A stretch of 64,000 nucleotides of DNA from Crossaster papposus (taxonomy: Eukaryota > Echinodermata > Asteroidea > Velatida > Solasteridae), in NCBI GenBank assembly GCA_037893245.1, contig JBAIAA010000608.1, positions 248,001 through 312,000 on the forward strand. Reading direction: 5' to 3'. Of the stretch, positions 1-12,600 are shown one piece after another. Under the pieces are notes generated by a model, which had not been told where the DNA came from, made no database searches, and worked only from the letters and a program-made list of their open reading frames with translations. The translations under genes were made by a program, and so were the position numbers. The number at the start of each line of letters is the position of its first letter. Position 1 is the stretch's first letter.

Positions 1-40
1 CATTCAATGCTCCAGACCACGAGGCCACGGCACTCTACCC
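1..40 (-). repeat. tRNA-like SINE fragment
   Basis: The sequence matches the end of the SINE copy at 43074-43105 (attcaatgctccagaccacg). It is cut by the window edge. Confidence 0.6.
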
Positions 41-147
41 TAATTATAAACAATTACGTCACATATTACACGGGTCGGGCTGTTCACCATATACCCACAG
101 TAGTGGCGATTTCTTGGCAAAATAGGTGACGGGGAAGGAAGTGGGGA

Positions 148-148
<1 letters not shown>

Positions 149-178
<30 letters not shown>
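149..178 (+). repeat. G homopolymer, 30 bases
   Basis: An uninterrupted run of G. The length may be affected by sequencing or assembly. Confidence 0.8.
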
Positions 179-179
<1 letters not shown>

Positions 180-199
180 GACATTTTACCTTCGTACAA

Positions 200-2480
200 A
201 ATCCAACAAAACCACAAAGTAGACAAATAAAATTTAAAAAAAATACAACAAAAATATTTAAAAAAAATATGGAGGATTCGAACCCACAACCTTCGGACAA
301 GGAAGCTGGTACATTATCCATCAGAGTACCGCATCATCGTTAACTTAATCCAATAATTTCCGTCTAATATCTACACCCTACCAGACTCGTGAAAAGGCGA
401 AGTATATACACAAATTTCCGTACACATTTAGATCAATAAATTCATCCACATTTACTTCCGCGTCAGTTTATTGGGCTTTATTTTCCCTTCGTACCAAATC
501 AAAAAAAAACACAAAGTAGAAAAATAAAATAAAAAAAATTTAAAAAAATATTTAAAAAAAGGAGGATTCGAACCCACAACCTTCGGACAAGGAAGCTGGT
601 ACATTACCCATCAGAGTACCGCATATCGTTAAATTTATCGAATGAACTCCGTCTGATATCTACACACCGGAGTCATGAAAAGCTGCCGTATATACACAAA
701 ATTCCATACACATTCGGTCCATAAATTCATCCACATTTACTTCCGCGTCAGTTTATTGGGCTTTATTTTCCCTCCGTACCAAATCCAACAAAACCACAAA
801 GTAGAAAAATAAAATAAAAAGAAATAAAAAAAAATATTTAAAAAAACAGGAGGATTCGAACCGACAACCTTTGGACAAGGAAGCTGGTACATTACCCATC
901 AGAGTACCGCATATCGTTAAGTTTATCGAATGAACTCCGTCTGATATCTACACACTACCAGAGTCATGAAAAGCTGCTAAATTGTACAACAATTTACAAC
1001 CACTGTATAATGCACACCGTATATGCAACAACATTTAACAACCGTACACAAAACTCCATACACATTTAGATCCATAAATTCATCAACATTTACTTCCGCG
1101 TCAGTTTATTGGGCTTTATTTTCCCTTCGTACAAAATCCAACAAAATCACAAAGTAGAAAAATAAAATTAAAAAAAAATACCAAAACAATATTTTAAAAA
1201 AACATGGAGGATTCGAACCCACAACCTTCGGACAAGGAAGCTGGTACATTATCCACCAGGGTACCGTATATCGTTAAGTTTATCGAATGAACTCCGTCTG
1301 ATATCTACACACTACCAGAGTCATGAAAAGCTGCCGTATAAACACAAAATTTCATACAGTCACATTTAGTCCATAAATTCATTCACATTTACTTCCGCGT
1401 CAGTTTATTGGCCTTTACTTTCCCTTCGTACAAAATCCAACAAAACCACAAAGTAGAAAAAGAAAATAAAAAAAAAATATAAAAAAAAATAACGGAGGAT
1501 TCGAACCCACAACCTTCCGACAAGGAAGCTGGTACATTATCCATTAGAGTACCGCATATCGTTAACTTTATCCAATGAACTCCGTCTGATATCTACACAC
1601 TACCAGATTCATTACAAGTTGCCAGATTTATTGTACAGTACAACTATTTTATAATCATGCGCACCCTATATGCAACAATAACAATTATCCACAAAATTCC
1701 ATACACATTTAGATCCATAAATTCATCCACATTTTCATTCCGCGTCAGTTTATTGGGCTTTATTTTCCCTTCGTACAAAATCCAACAAAACCACAAAGTA
1801 GAAAAAGAAAATACAAAAAATAAAAAATAAATATTTGAAAAAAATACTGAGGATTCGAACCCACAACCTTCGGACAAGGAAGCTGGTACATTACCCATCA
1901 GAGTACCGCATATCGTTAAGTTTATCGAATGAAATCCGTCTGATATCTACACACTACCAGAGTCATGAAAAGCTGCCGTATATAGGCCTACACAAAATTC
2001 CATACACATTTGGTCCATAAATTCATTCACATTTACTTCCGCGTCAGTTTATTGGGCTTTATTTTCCCTTCGTACAAAATCCAATAAAACCACAAAGTAG
2101 AAAAAGAAAATAACAAAAAATACAAAAAAATACAAAAACAAAAATACTGAGGATTCGAACCCACAACCATTGGACATGGAGGCTGGTACATTATCCATCA
2201 GAGTACCGCATCATCGTTAACTTAATCCAATAAACTCCGTCTAATATCTATACACTACCAGAATCGTGAAAAGGCGAAGTATTATACACAAATTTCCGTA
2301 CACATTTAGGTTCATAAATTCATCCACATTTTCTTCCGCGTCAGTTTATTGGGCTTTGTTTTCCCCTTCGTACAAAATCCAACAAAACCACAAAGTAGAA
2401 AAAGAAAATAACAAAAAATACAAAAAAAAATACAAAAAATAAAATACTGAGGATTCGAACCCGCCTCGTAGACATGTATA
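200..2480 (-). repeat. Tandem array of tRNA-like units, about 8 copies
   Basis: Units of roughly 290 or 356 bp each contain a tRNA-like head on the minus strand: a good B box (GGTTCGAATCC) and GCGGTACTCTGATGGATA upstream. Heads lie near 271, 561, 850, 1206, 1494, 1850 and 2148, with a truncated one at 2450. A shared flank reads cgcgtcagtttattgggc. I see no true tRNA fold and no protein gene here. Confidence 0.75.
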
Positions 2481-2547
2481 TAGTCTGTGGCATGTAATCT
2501 TTACGGAACCAGTCTCGGATAAACGTTATACTAAATTTGTATACCCA

Positions 2548-2718
2548 GCACGATATGTGGCAGAGGGGTACCCCCCTCTTATCCCTATACTTTATACGCA
2601 CTCAACACTATTGTAACCTAACCCACCCCCCCTTGAAACCTAAAAGGAATTTCTGAGATTCCGGGAACACAATGGTCAACACAAAAGAAGGGGGGTTTTC
2701 TCTGCCACATATCGTGCT
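2548..2718. mobile_element. Small inverted-repeat element
   Basis: Terminal inverted repeats agcacgatatgtggcaga (2548-2565) and its complement at 2701-2718. No coding content. Confidence 0.55.
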
Positions 2719-2827
2719 TCATATGTAGATTTTCGTCATTGACTGAAGAAGAACTCGACTAAAGATGTAAAATCTACAAAGGCCGTTATCGACAAGAAAA
2801 GTGAATATTTATGAAGTGTAGTAAAAC

Positions 2828-2995
2828 AAATACAGCATGGTTTATTTCTGGCAAATAGTGCCGGGAATTACTGGTCCCTCGATCGGCGCGGTGTAGGCCA
2901 GCTCGATCCCCTCCGCTATGCGTCGGGATGTAGTGGAGCTGACCTACACCTCGGGACCAGTAATTCCCACTACTTCTCTTCAAACCATGCTATAT
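2828..2995. mobile_element. Foldback MITE, about 168 bp
   Basis: Nearly palindromic. Outer arms are aaatacagcatggttt and its complement near 2980-2995. Inner arms are gggaattactggtccc and its complement at 2953-2969. Confidence 0.65.
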
Positions 2996-3479
2996 TTGTA
3001 TACTCCCACTACACTGCATAATGATGATAATTATAATTTGTAGTACTATCCCAATTGAATGCAGTAGGACGTTTTATACAAGGTAATGCGCCGTATTCCT
3101 GGTCCCATGAGGGCGCTGTAAGACGCCATTTCTGGGTACCCAACACGGGTAAAATCGCGTTTAATGAAGTGGTTCGGTAACTTTACTTGTTTCTAACAAA
3201 TGAAATATTGAAAAATATTGATTTTGGAGATGTAAGAATATGTAAACTGACGTGAATTATCTTCTAATCACTTTTAATTATACCCCCAATACCGTTAGAA
3301 CAGCGCCACCAACGTTCAAAAATACGGCCTATTGCTGGCGTATACGAGCGCGACTAGATTATACAAATTATTACAATGCAGCTTGACATAAACGGTTGTT
3401 TAGCGTACAGGTTCTAATAGCCAATTCCCATTGGCTTGTTATTGGTACAACGACATTGTGACTTCTTGTTTACGGACGT
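2996..3479. other. 3' flank of the WFIKKN-like gene, no gene seen
   Basis: AT-rich. It has an imperfect inverted pair (gcgccgtattc near 3090, aatacggcc near 3321) that may be a degraded MITE. It probably includes the 3' UTR of the minus-strand gene. Confidence 0.4.
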
Positions 3480-3643
3480 CTACCAAAGGAGTCGTCGCGA
3501 GCATCTTCTGTTGAAAACCCGGTCGTTGACAACCAGTTCTAACTTGTCAAGCCGCCTGCTGCCGGCGGGCTTGACGTAGCTGCTGCTGGTGAAGAATGCG
3601 CCCTCTCTCGACAGGGTCCCGGTTAGAATGTACTCTTTGCCGT
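3480..3643 (-). CDS. WFIKKN-like exon 12: NTR domain end and stop
   Basis: The exon encodes DGKEYILTGTLSREGAFF, YVKPAGSRRLDKL and a terminal cysteine before RRLLW and TAG. The G-x-x-YI-x-G motif followed by a helix with a late cysteine is the usual end of an NTR domain. Possible poly(A) signals (ATTAAA on the minus strand) lie near 3270 and 3160. Confidence 0.85.
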
Positions 3644-6600
3644 CTAGAATGAACACACAAAAAAGTGAAGTTAAAAAAAAAAGTTAGTTGAACATTTGTT
3701 CACTTAAAACAATACCGGCCATTGCCTTTATGTCTCATTAATTGTTCAAATGTTCGTGTGTAAGTATTAAGTTAAAACGTGCAAAAACCGCTATATTATA
3801 AAACCGCTATTAATAACTGTTGTTTAAAGACTTAATTAATTTAGGAAAATTCCATCTGTCACCTCATAAAATATTATTATCATTGCACTCACAAACATTT
3901 TATTACCACCACAACAACTTTACACATTATACCTTGCAGGTCTTCAAAGCAACGCTCCGAACATCTGTTCGAATCCTCGGATCGACTCTTCGCGACGACA
4001 AGCGGTTCGTCGACGAATCGGGATCGCCGGAATGTGAGACCGTGGCCCTTGTAGCGCCTAGTGAGCTCCAATACCACGGTCTTAAGTCGACCGTCGGCGA
4101 ATAACTGTCTACGGACGATGCCAGTGATCACTAGAAAACGCAGAAAGGCATTTGAGACGGACTATTTTATTACCCTATAGTATCAATAGGGCACAGTATG
4201 CACACACGTTGCCCTTGTCCACAAGCAAAACATAATATTCCGGCAGATTGGTGAACAATATTGTCCAATCAGCGAGAACAACATGGAAGTTGGCACACTA
4301 TCATAACGAGAAAGATCATTGGCTATAGCGCCATCACAGATTTGTCAATTGAGAAAAAAATCATGAGTGTACCTCGGGATGCAGTGACTTTTAAAACACG
4401 AAACTATTTAAATTCTTATGTCATATGTACAATATTATATTATAATTTCTAAAAAGAATCGGTTTGATATGTATTTTATGAGAAACAATCTTACCGAAGT
4501 CGCTGTCACAATACGCTCTTGGAAGACTCTGGATGCCGCATCGTTGGCACGGCTGCGTATCTGGATAGAAAATGGTAAAACAATCGCCATAATATTAACT
4601 GGCGTCAAATGAGCCACTCATCCGTCCTGCCCGTGCTGCCCACTTCTGAAACTGTACTTTCTTCTCATTGTCTTCTCTCTACAGGTTTCTTCAGGCTTGC
4701 GAGCTACAGTGCCTAAAGCGCTTTGGATGGATCCTTGGTTTCATTACCAGAAAGAATTAATAATAATAATAATAATTAATAATAATCACATGATTTCTCA
4801 ATTTTGTGACCTGGGGCCAATTTCATAGAGCTGCTTAGGCACAAACAGTCGCTTAAGCACAAACAAACTTGCTTGGTAAATCAAGTTAGGGGGGGGGGGG
4901 GAATTCCGTGTGATCATTAAGCTAGGCTAAATACCAATCACAAACAATTTACATCACATCGAGTTGTGGCTGGTAAGCTGGTTTGACTAAGCAAGATTGT
5001 TTTGTGCTTAAGCAATGTTTATGCTTAAGCTGCTCTATGAAACTGGCCCCAGAGCATGTTTTTTTCTGCTTGACATCGACGGTTCCGTACGGTGGCGCAA
5101 ACAAATCGCAAGTCGACCTTAGACCGGCTTTTACCTGACATGCACGTCCGCGCGCACTCGTCCTCACTCAGGAAGTTATTCCCAGTCGGGGCGCAGCCGC
5201 CGTACACGAACTCCACGCACGACTTGCTCTCGACGCTGTAGGCCCATCTTGGAATCATGGCCTTGCAGCGGCCCGTGACGATTGGGTGGGTGCAGGGGTC
5301 AAGTGGTAGCTCGGGGCACTCCCATCGGCAGTCGTCGAAGCTGCTGAATCGGTTCGCGTTACCGCGGCAACCGTTGTAGGTGAACTGTTGGCATAGCTGC
5401 GTCTCGGTGTCGTAATACCTATCATGTTGTATTAACGCATAGAGGATGAAGATGTGTAGTTTGACTTAAAAAAGGAAATGATTTTAAAGGGATCGTATAC
5501 GTTTGGTAATTTGAACCCACTGTTTGTTTCAATCCTATATAGTTATAGATATATACCATACAACTAACCTGTACAAGTTTCATTTCAAAAGGTGGTAGCG
5601 ATTTTGAGATATTGCCGAAAATCTGGAGCGGTTATGTCCACGCAGTAAGAATAATCTGCATTGGAATACACAGTCTGTGAGACACGTCACTGAAGTAACG
5701 CTTCTCAGATTCAATTTTTTTGGGATAAAAAGTGATATCTTTTCCCATAACCGCAGTACTTCGAAGTGAAAAGTTTCTAAAAATGCATTATACTATCCAA
5801 AGCTGCTGTACTTCATACCAAGTAAGTTTTTATTGCCATTATTTTATTGCATTTTGGAGTAATTACCAAACGTATACGATCCCTTTAAATAGAATTGTTT
5901 TGGCAGACGCAAGTTTTAGTACAAGTAATACAATGAGGCCAAGCATTCCATACCGTATTTATGTATTACGCACATCTTTAAATACTGCGAAAATACATCA
6001 TTACAACCCATTTAAAAAACAAAAATACGATTATCACCCAGCTCAAACCCTGTATTTGCCGAAGAAGAATGTTCATGCTGAGCAATTTTGTTGTGCTTAG
6101 CAGCTCTATGAAATTGGCCCCTGGATCATAGATAGTGCCACTGATTCACCCAGCAATAAACCCGGCGACGTAATTTACATATGCGCTTTCCTGTGGGAGC
6201 AAAGTCAGGACGCCAGACGACGTAGGGACAGACTCGCTCATAGGAAAACGCACATCGTAAACGTCATTACACCTTTAGGCTTATTGCACTAACCATTGCG
6301 TTTCTTTTCTTGAGCAGCTCCCTTTGTTCAGCGGCATGTAGCAGGCATCGGACATGATCTCTTCCCCGCTTACTAGCGGCTCGCTTGTACGTGTCGCACT
6401 AGGCGCAACGATATAATTCATTCTGCACTGATGCCCCGTGAAACCGTCTGGGCAAATGCACTGGTACTGGTACGCCCCGTCCAAATCCTCGCAGATACCG
6501 CCGTTGCTGCACGGGCTGCTATCGCACGAGCTGCTATCGCCCGCGAGGGTGCCGTTCTCGGCGCAGTAGCTTCCCTCCCAGCCCGCTGCGCACGCACAGG

Positions 6601-9600
6601 AGAAACCGCCGGCGTCTGCAGTGCTAGTGACGCAGGTGGCGCCGTTTTGACAGACGTCGGGATATCGCTGGCAAGGGTCGGAGGGCACGTCAGTGTTGGC
6701 CTCGCCTGTTGGCGAGTGAAGGAGGGAAGTTGTAGTTGTAACTGGTTCATTCCATCAGGTTCTTTAAAAGTATCACTACATTTGATTCAGTTTTTTATGT
6801 AACATCCGTATTTGGTATATCGATTTTATTTACAAAAATATGATGTCAACCAAATGTCAACATAACCACATTTTAGGCTCCTTTCAGCATCTTATTGAGT
6901 ACGACATTAAGTACGACTTTGACGTCGACGATCGTGTCTTTCCTTTCCCCCCTTGAAAGTGCCAGTGCCCCCTTGCACCACCCCTTGCGACGCTTATGGT
7001 GGAGCTGTTTATGACGAATGTGTAGTTCCCTAATAATGTGTAAGTTTCCCTTACCCCTAGAACTTCTTTGTTTTCTCAGGCTTTCAAACTAGTTCCTGTG
7101 CATTTTAGGAACCCCTGTCGTCTTTTATCAGAAGTCAATTTCACTGACACTTGCATGAAAAAATGTTGCAAATTACACAGGGAAACCAACAAAATGTCAC
7201 ACTTTTGGATCCCTTACTTATGGACTAGCCCTTATTCTAATGGTACCTGTTTCCTCTGTCACCGTGACCCAAAAGGTCTGCGTCAGGTAGCCGGTGGAGT
7301 GTCCCCTGAAGCAGACGAATCTCTGGGAGTCCTCTAGCGTTACCCCGTTGATCTCCAACCGGGAGCTATCGTGCGATACTATAGAAGATGAACAGATAAA
7401 GCTGGATCAATACGTTTAAGTAAAAGTCTGTCTTGGGTCAGTACTGAGGGTAATTCTTCAGAATGTGGGTTCGAACCCATCCCGGAGTTGTGGAGCGTGT
7501 GCCTTTTAGTTGGGCAAGGCACTATCTGTGCTTCTCTCCGCCTAGGAGTAAATGGGTATACCTGTGATGGAAGAGATTGTCATTTTTGTGACAATATGCC
7601 TTCCTTGAACTTTTACTGTTAGAATGTGTTTTCGTGATTAGTATTAATAACATTAATGAAATAACATTAGTGAAAACTCACAAAATAGCCCGTCTACGTA
7701 CAAAATTCGAAGCAGACGATATTCGTCTCTTTCATTCGACTCGCGAGATCGAGAGTGCATCGAGTAGTTCGGTTTTGTTTCGTACGGCGCTAAATCACAT
7801 GATTTCGCGTATGAAACAAACAGCGACCTCATAGCTCACCTCGTTTGTTGTTTGAAGGTGGCACATCGGACCACGGAATAAACCTGGCGCCTATCTGGAC
7901 CATCCAGAAGAGCAAAAGCGGCTCGTCCGCGGACGAGGAGATGTTACAGCGCAGGACCAGGTCATCGCCAACAACGGCAGACACGTTGACGAGGGCATCC
8001 CCTCCAAGGTATAAACCTGGAGACAAGAAACCCTATCATTAGATCCTGTACATCTACACGTTCCTACAGATCACCAAACTTGTGTCACGGATAAGAAACT
8101 GCCAAAGTCAACAGAGCAATCGGCAAGGCGGGACTAGAACCTGAGACCTTCGGAATACCAGACCAGCGCTCTACCAACTGAGCTATCTTGCCATATGTTG
8201 GCGGTCACCTAAATTGTCAGTATCTCCCAAAAGTTGTGTGAAGTGACCACTTGACATTAATTGTTTAGCTAATTAATGAAGACCAGTTTGCGATTGGACT
8301 ATATTAGGAGTTTACGGACTGGTAGTCGGTTGGTGCAGTGATAGTTTCCCCGTTTCCTCTCCTATTGCCCGGGTTCGAATCCCACCGCATTTCGGTTTAC
8401 ATTTCACGGCCTGATTCCTTGGTCCCATGTCGTCGTCATTTTCTCTACAGGCATCCATTGTTGTTTTCAGCTATTTTGCTTGTGAACGATCATTTGAAAG
8501 GGTGCTGAATTGTTAAAGGATGCCTACCTGAATTTCCATCGGTTTTATAATAAGTTGTAGTTTCCGTAGTCTTGGCAGTAGACACTGTGGTTTGAGGCTG
8601 AGTGGCTTCTAAAACCATCAAAAAAGAAGAAAGTACTAACATCAGCTTCCAACCACGGTGAGAATTAAACAAGAGACTTGCACTATCCATAAACTAACTA
8701 CAGAAGGTATACGTATTTTACTCTCTTTTTTTGACTTGTGAGATTGTAGTTGAGAGAACCAACTTGGTCCAGAGCTCATTATAAATACTTCGAATGGCAT
8801 GATATTGTCTTAACACAACTTGACCGACTGTTTGGCGACATAATTACCTGTGTTACTGTTAGCACTGGTATCTGCAGCAGGCGTGGATAATACTGGCTCT
8901 GACGCTTGAGAAGTTGTGGTAAATTCATCTGTAATTATAGAAATGTCAACCTTCATTGTCTTCATTTTGGAATTGATGAACAAATGATCAATCTTCATTG
9001 ACCAGTCTGTCAGGGGTGTTGAGGTATGGTATGGCATGTGATACAGCTGAGTGTGTCACTGAAGGCGAGTCAGGTTGAAGTCGGTAGCATTATCAAGGAT
9101 CTGGGTTTAAAACCTTGACTCTCAAATCACAAGACACGTACCCCAACCATTAGGTCGCATTATTGGCAAAATAATGTACACACTGACTTGTTTTCTTTTC
9201 AAATTTTGAAGGCACTATACAGGATGACCCCGAAAACTGACAAAGAGTGCTTTCAAAGAGTGCTTTCGCCAAATTGGTATAACGGATGGGGGAGTCTTTC
9301 TGGAAGAAAAAGACCAAGATAGGGTCTAGAGCTAAAACTACTGACAAAGAGTGCTTTCAAAGAGTGCTTTCGCCAAATTGGTATAACGGATGGGGAGTCT
9401 CTCTGGAAGAAAAAGACCAAGATAGGGTCTAGAGCTAAAACTACTGACAAAGAGTGCTTTCAAAGAGTGCTTTCAAAGAGTGCTTTCGCCAAATTGGTAT
9501 AACGGATGGGGGAGTCTCTCTGGAAGAAAAAGACCAAGATAGGGTCTAGAGCTAAAACTACTGACAAAGAGTGCTTTCAAAGAGTGCTTTCAAAGAGTGC

Positions 9601-12600
9601 TTTCGCCAAATTGGTATAACGGATGGGGGAGTCTCTCTGGAAGAAAAAGACCAAGATAGGATCTGGAGCTAAAACTACTGTACCAAATCGGGATTGTTTT
9701 GGTATCATATTTCTTCTTGAAGGATTCTCCATCCATTGGTAAAGGTAGTTTTAGTTTTGGGTGGTGGAGGTGTGCTAGTCCTTTTTTTGGGTGGGCCACA
9801 CTTGCCATGTATATAAGTCAGGGGAGTCAGGTTGGCGCAGCGGTTTATTCTTCGCTTTCCACCGCTGTGACCCGGGTTCGAATTCTGCCTGGGCCAAAAT
9901 GTGGATTCAGGGTTTTCAGTTCCTGCCCGATTCCGTGGGTTTTCCCCCAGAATATTCTAATGGGGTTTTCCTCCCACCTCTAAAACTGTACCTTCTTCTC
10001 ATTGTGTTCTTTCTACAGGTTTCTTTAGGCTTGCGAGCTACAGTGCCAAGAGCGCTTTTGAGGGATCCTTGGTTTAAATACCAGAAAGAATTAATAATAT
10101 ATAATCTACACCAAATAGAAAACCAGCTGGGTCATTTCCGCAAGAACAGTTTCTGCTGTGACAACAGCCATTCTGCATTGGTACGCGGAAAAGCACCCTA
10201 TAATAACAAGGCTTACAATAACACCTTTGTGGCCCATTTATAAACAATTGCAGGAAACTCGTGTTGCTTCCGGTTTTAGCCTCAAAACCTTAACCTACAG
10301 TACAGCTGCCCTGACCCAGAATAATTACCTGTGTTAGCACTGGTATCTGCAGCAGGCGTGGTTAATACTGGCTCTGACGCTTGAGAAGTTGTGGTAAATT
10401 CATCTGTAATCATACAATAATGTCAACCTTCTTTGTCTTCCTTTTGGAATTGATGAACAAAATGATCAAGCTTCATTGACCAGTCTGTCAGGGGTGTTGA
10501 GGTATGGTATGGCATGTGATACAGCTGAGTGTGTCACTAAAGGCGAGCCAGGTTGAAGTCGGTAGCATATACATTATCAAGGAGCTGGGTTCGAAACCTT
10601 GACTCTCAAATCACAAGACACGAACCCCAATCATTAGGTCGCATTATTGGCAAAATGTACACGCTGACTTGTTTTCTTTTCAAATTTTGAAGGCACTATA
10701 CAGGGTGACCCCCAAAAACTGACAAAGAGTGCTTTTAAAGAGTGCTTTCGCCAAATTGGTATAACGGATGGGGGAGTCTTTCTGGAAGAAAAAGACCAAT
10801 ATAGGGTCTAGAGCTAAAACTACTGACAAAGAGTGCTTTCAAAGAGTGCTTTCAAAGAGTGCTTTCAAAGAGTGCTTTCGCCAAATTGGTATAACGGATG
10901 GGGGAGTCTCTCTGGAAGAAAAAGACCAAGATAGGGTCTAGAGCTAAAACTACTGACAAAGAGTGCTTTCAAAGAGTGCTTTCAAAGAGTGCTTTCGCCA
11001 AATTGGTATAACGGATGGGGAGTATCTCTAGAAGAAAAAGACCAAGATAGGATCTGGAGCTAAAACTACAGTACCAAATCGGGATTGTTTTGGTATCATA
11101 TTTCTTCTTGAAGGATTCTCCATCCATTGGTAAAGGTAGTTTTAGTTTTGGGTGATGGAGGTGTGCTAGTCCCTTTTTGTTGTGGGCAAACCCTTGTCCT
11201 GTATATATAAGCCAGGGAAGTCAGGTTGGCGCAGCGGTTCATTCCTCGCTTTCCACCGCTGTGACCCGGGTTCGAATCCTGCCTGGGCCAATAATAGTGG
11301 ATTCAGGGTTTTCAGTCCCTGCCCGATTTCGTGGGTTTTCCCCCATAATATTCTTCTGGGGTTTTCCTCCCACCTCTAAAACTGTACCTTCTTCTCATTG
11401 TCTTCTTTCTACAGGTTTCTTCAGGCTTGCGAGCTACAGTGCCTAGAGCGCTTTTGAGGGATCCTTGGTTTAAATACCAGAAAGAATTAATAATATATAA
11501 TCTACACCAAATAGAAAACCAGCTGGGTCATTTCCGCAAGAACAGTTTCTGCTGTTATAACAGCTTTTCTGCATACGCGGAAACGCACCCTGTAATAACA
11601 AAGGCATGAGTTAACACCTTTGTAATGGCTTCGTGGCCCATTTATAAACAGTCGCAGGAAGCTTGTGTTGCTTCCGGTTTTAGCCTCCAAAACCTGAACC
11701 TACAGTTGCCCTGACCCAGAATTTATTTTTTACCGTTTTCATTTAGGTAAACTTGGCTGGTACATTAGTCAAGGACAGTGCAACAGTGGCTAAGACCACG
11801 CTTGCAGTACCGTACCGCCGCAGGCCCAAATGGGGGTCAACCCGATGTTCCCCAGTCCCGATGTTCCCCAGTCCCTATATTCCCCAGTCCCTATGTTCCC
11901 CATAGTTGTTACAACCAGTAATATAATAAAATCGACCATCGATTTTATTACATTACTGGTCGATTTTATTACATTACTGATTGTAACAACTATGGGGGAA
12001 CATAGGGACTGGGGAACATAGGGACTGGGGAACATAGCTACGCACCCCGAAAATGTACCCATAATCGGTGAAGTAACTACCGCGCACATACAATGGTGGT
12101 GTTTTTTCTTTAACACCAAATTTATATGAACGAAACAAAACTATATATACCTTTTGTGTTTAGGGGTAATAAAATAATGGAAATGTTTATGTTATCTGTG
12201 ACAACAAACGGCACTTTAACAAGTCCTTTATAAATTGCCTTTGAGAACGAGGCCAGCTAAATGTAAGCCTACCTTGATTTTTAAATTAACAGGTCATTGC
12301 AGCCATTAGCCTTGAAAGCAGGTTTTATGTTATTTGAACCATGACTTTTAGTAGAATTTGTGTTTGCCAATAAATACATATAGGTTGTTTTTTAAGTTGA
12401 TATAAAACTACCTAGCCCCGTGGATTATAGGCCTAATTACTGCACGTACACACAGTCGTGAACCACATAACGATCGATGATCCCCTATTGTGTTTTCCTT
12501 TATTCCTATGTTATACCCTAACCCCATTACCTTAGCGCTTGCCCCAACAATCGAGGACCGAATTTTTCCATTCATACCGTCGACCGAGGGGCTTTTGTTC

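Larger units (their letters stand above)
8841..11720. repeat. 1.48-kb tandem duplication carrying a coding exon
   Basis: 8841-10320 and 10321 to about 11720 are the same segment in direct tandem. Each contains, left to right, a Thr-rich exon, a block of roughly 110-bp repeats, a SINE and a shared flank ending ccctgacccagaat. The copies differ by substitutions and by minisatellite copy number (about 4 versus 3). Confidence 0.88.

Noticed and set aside
8109..8195. Functional tRNA gene
   Set aside because: The A-box region and acceptor stem look good, but the anticodon stem does not pair and the B box is altered.
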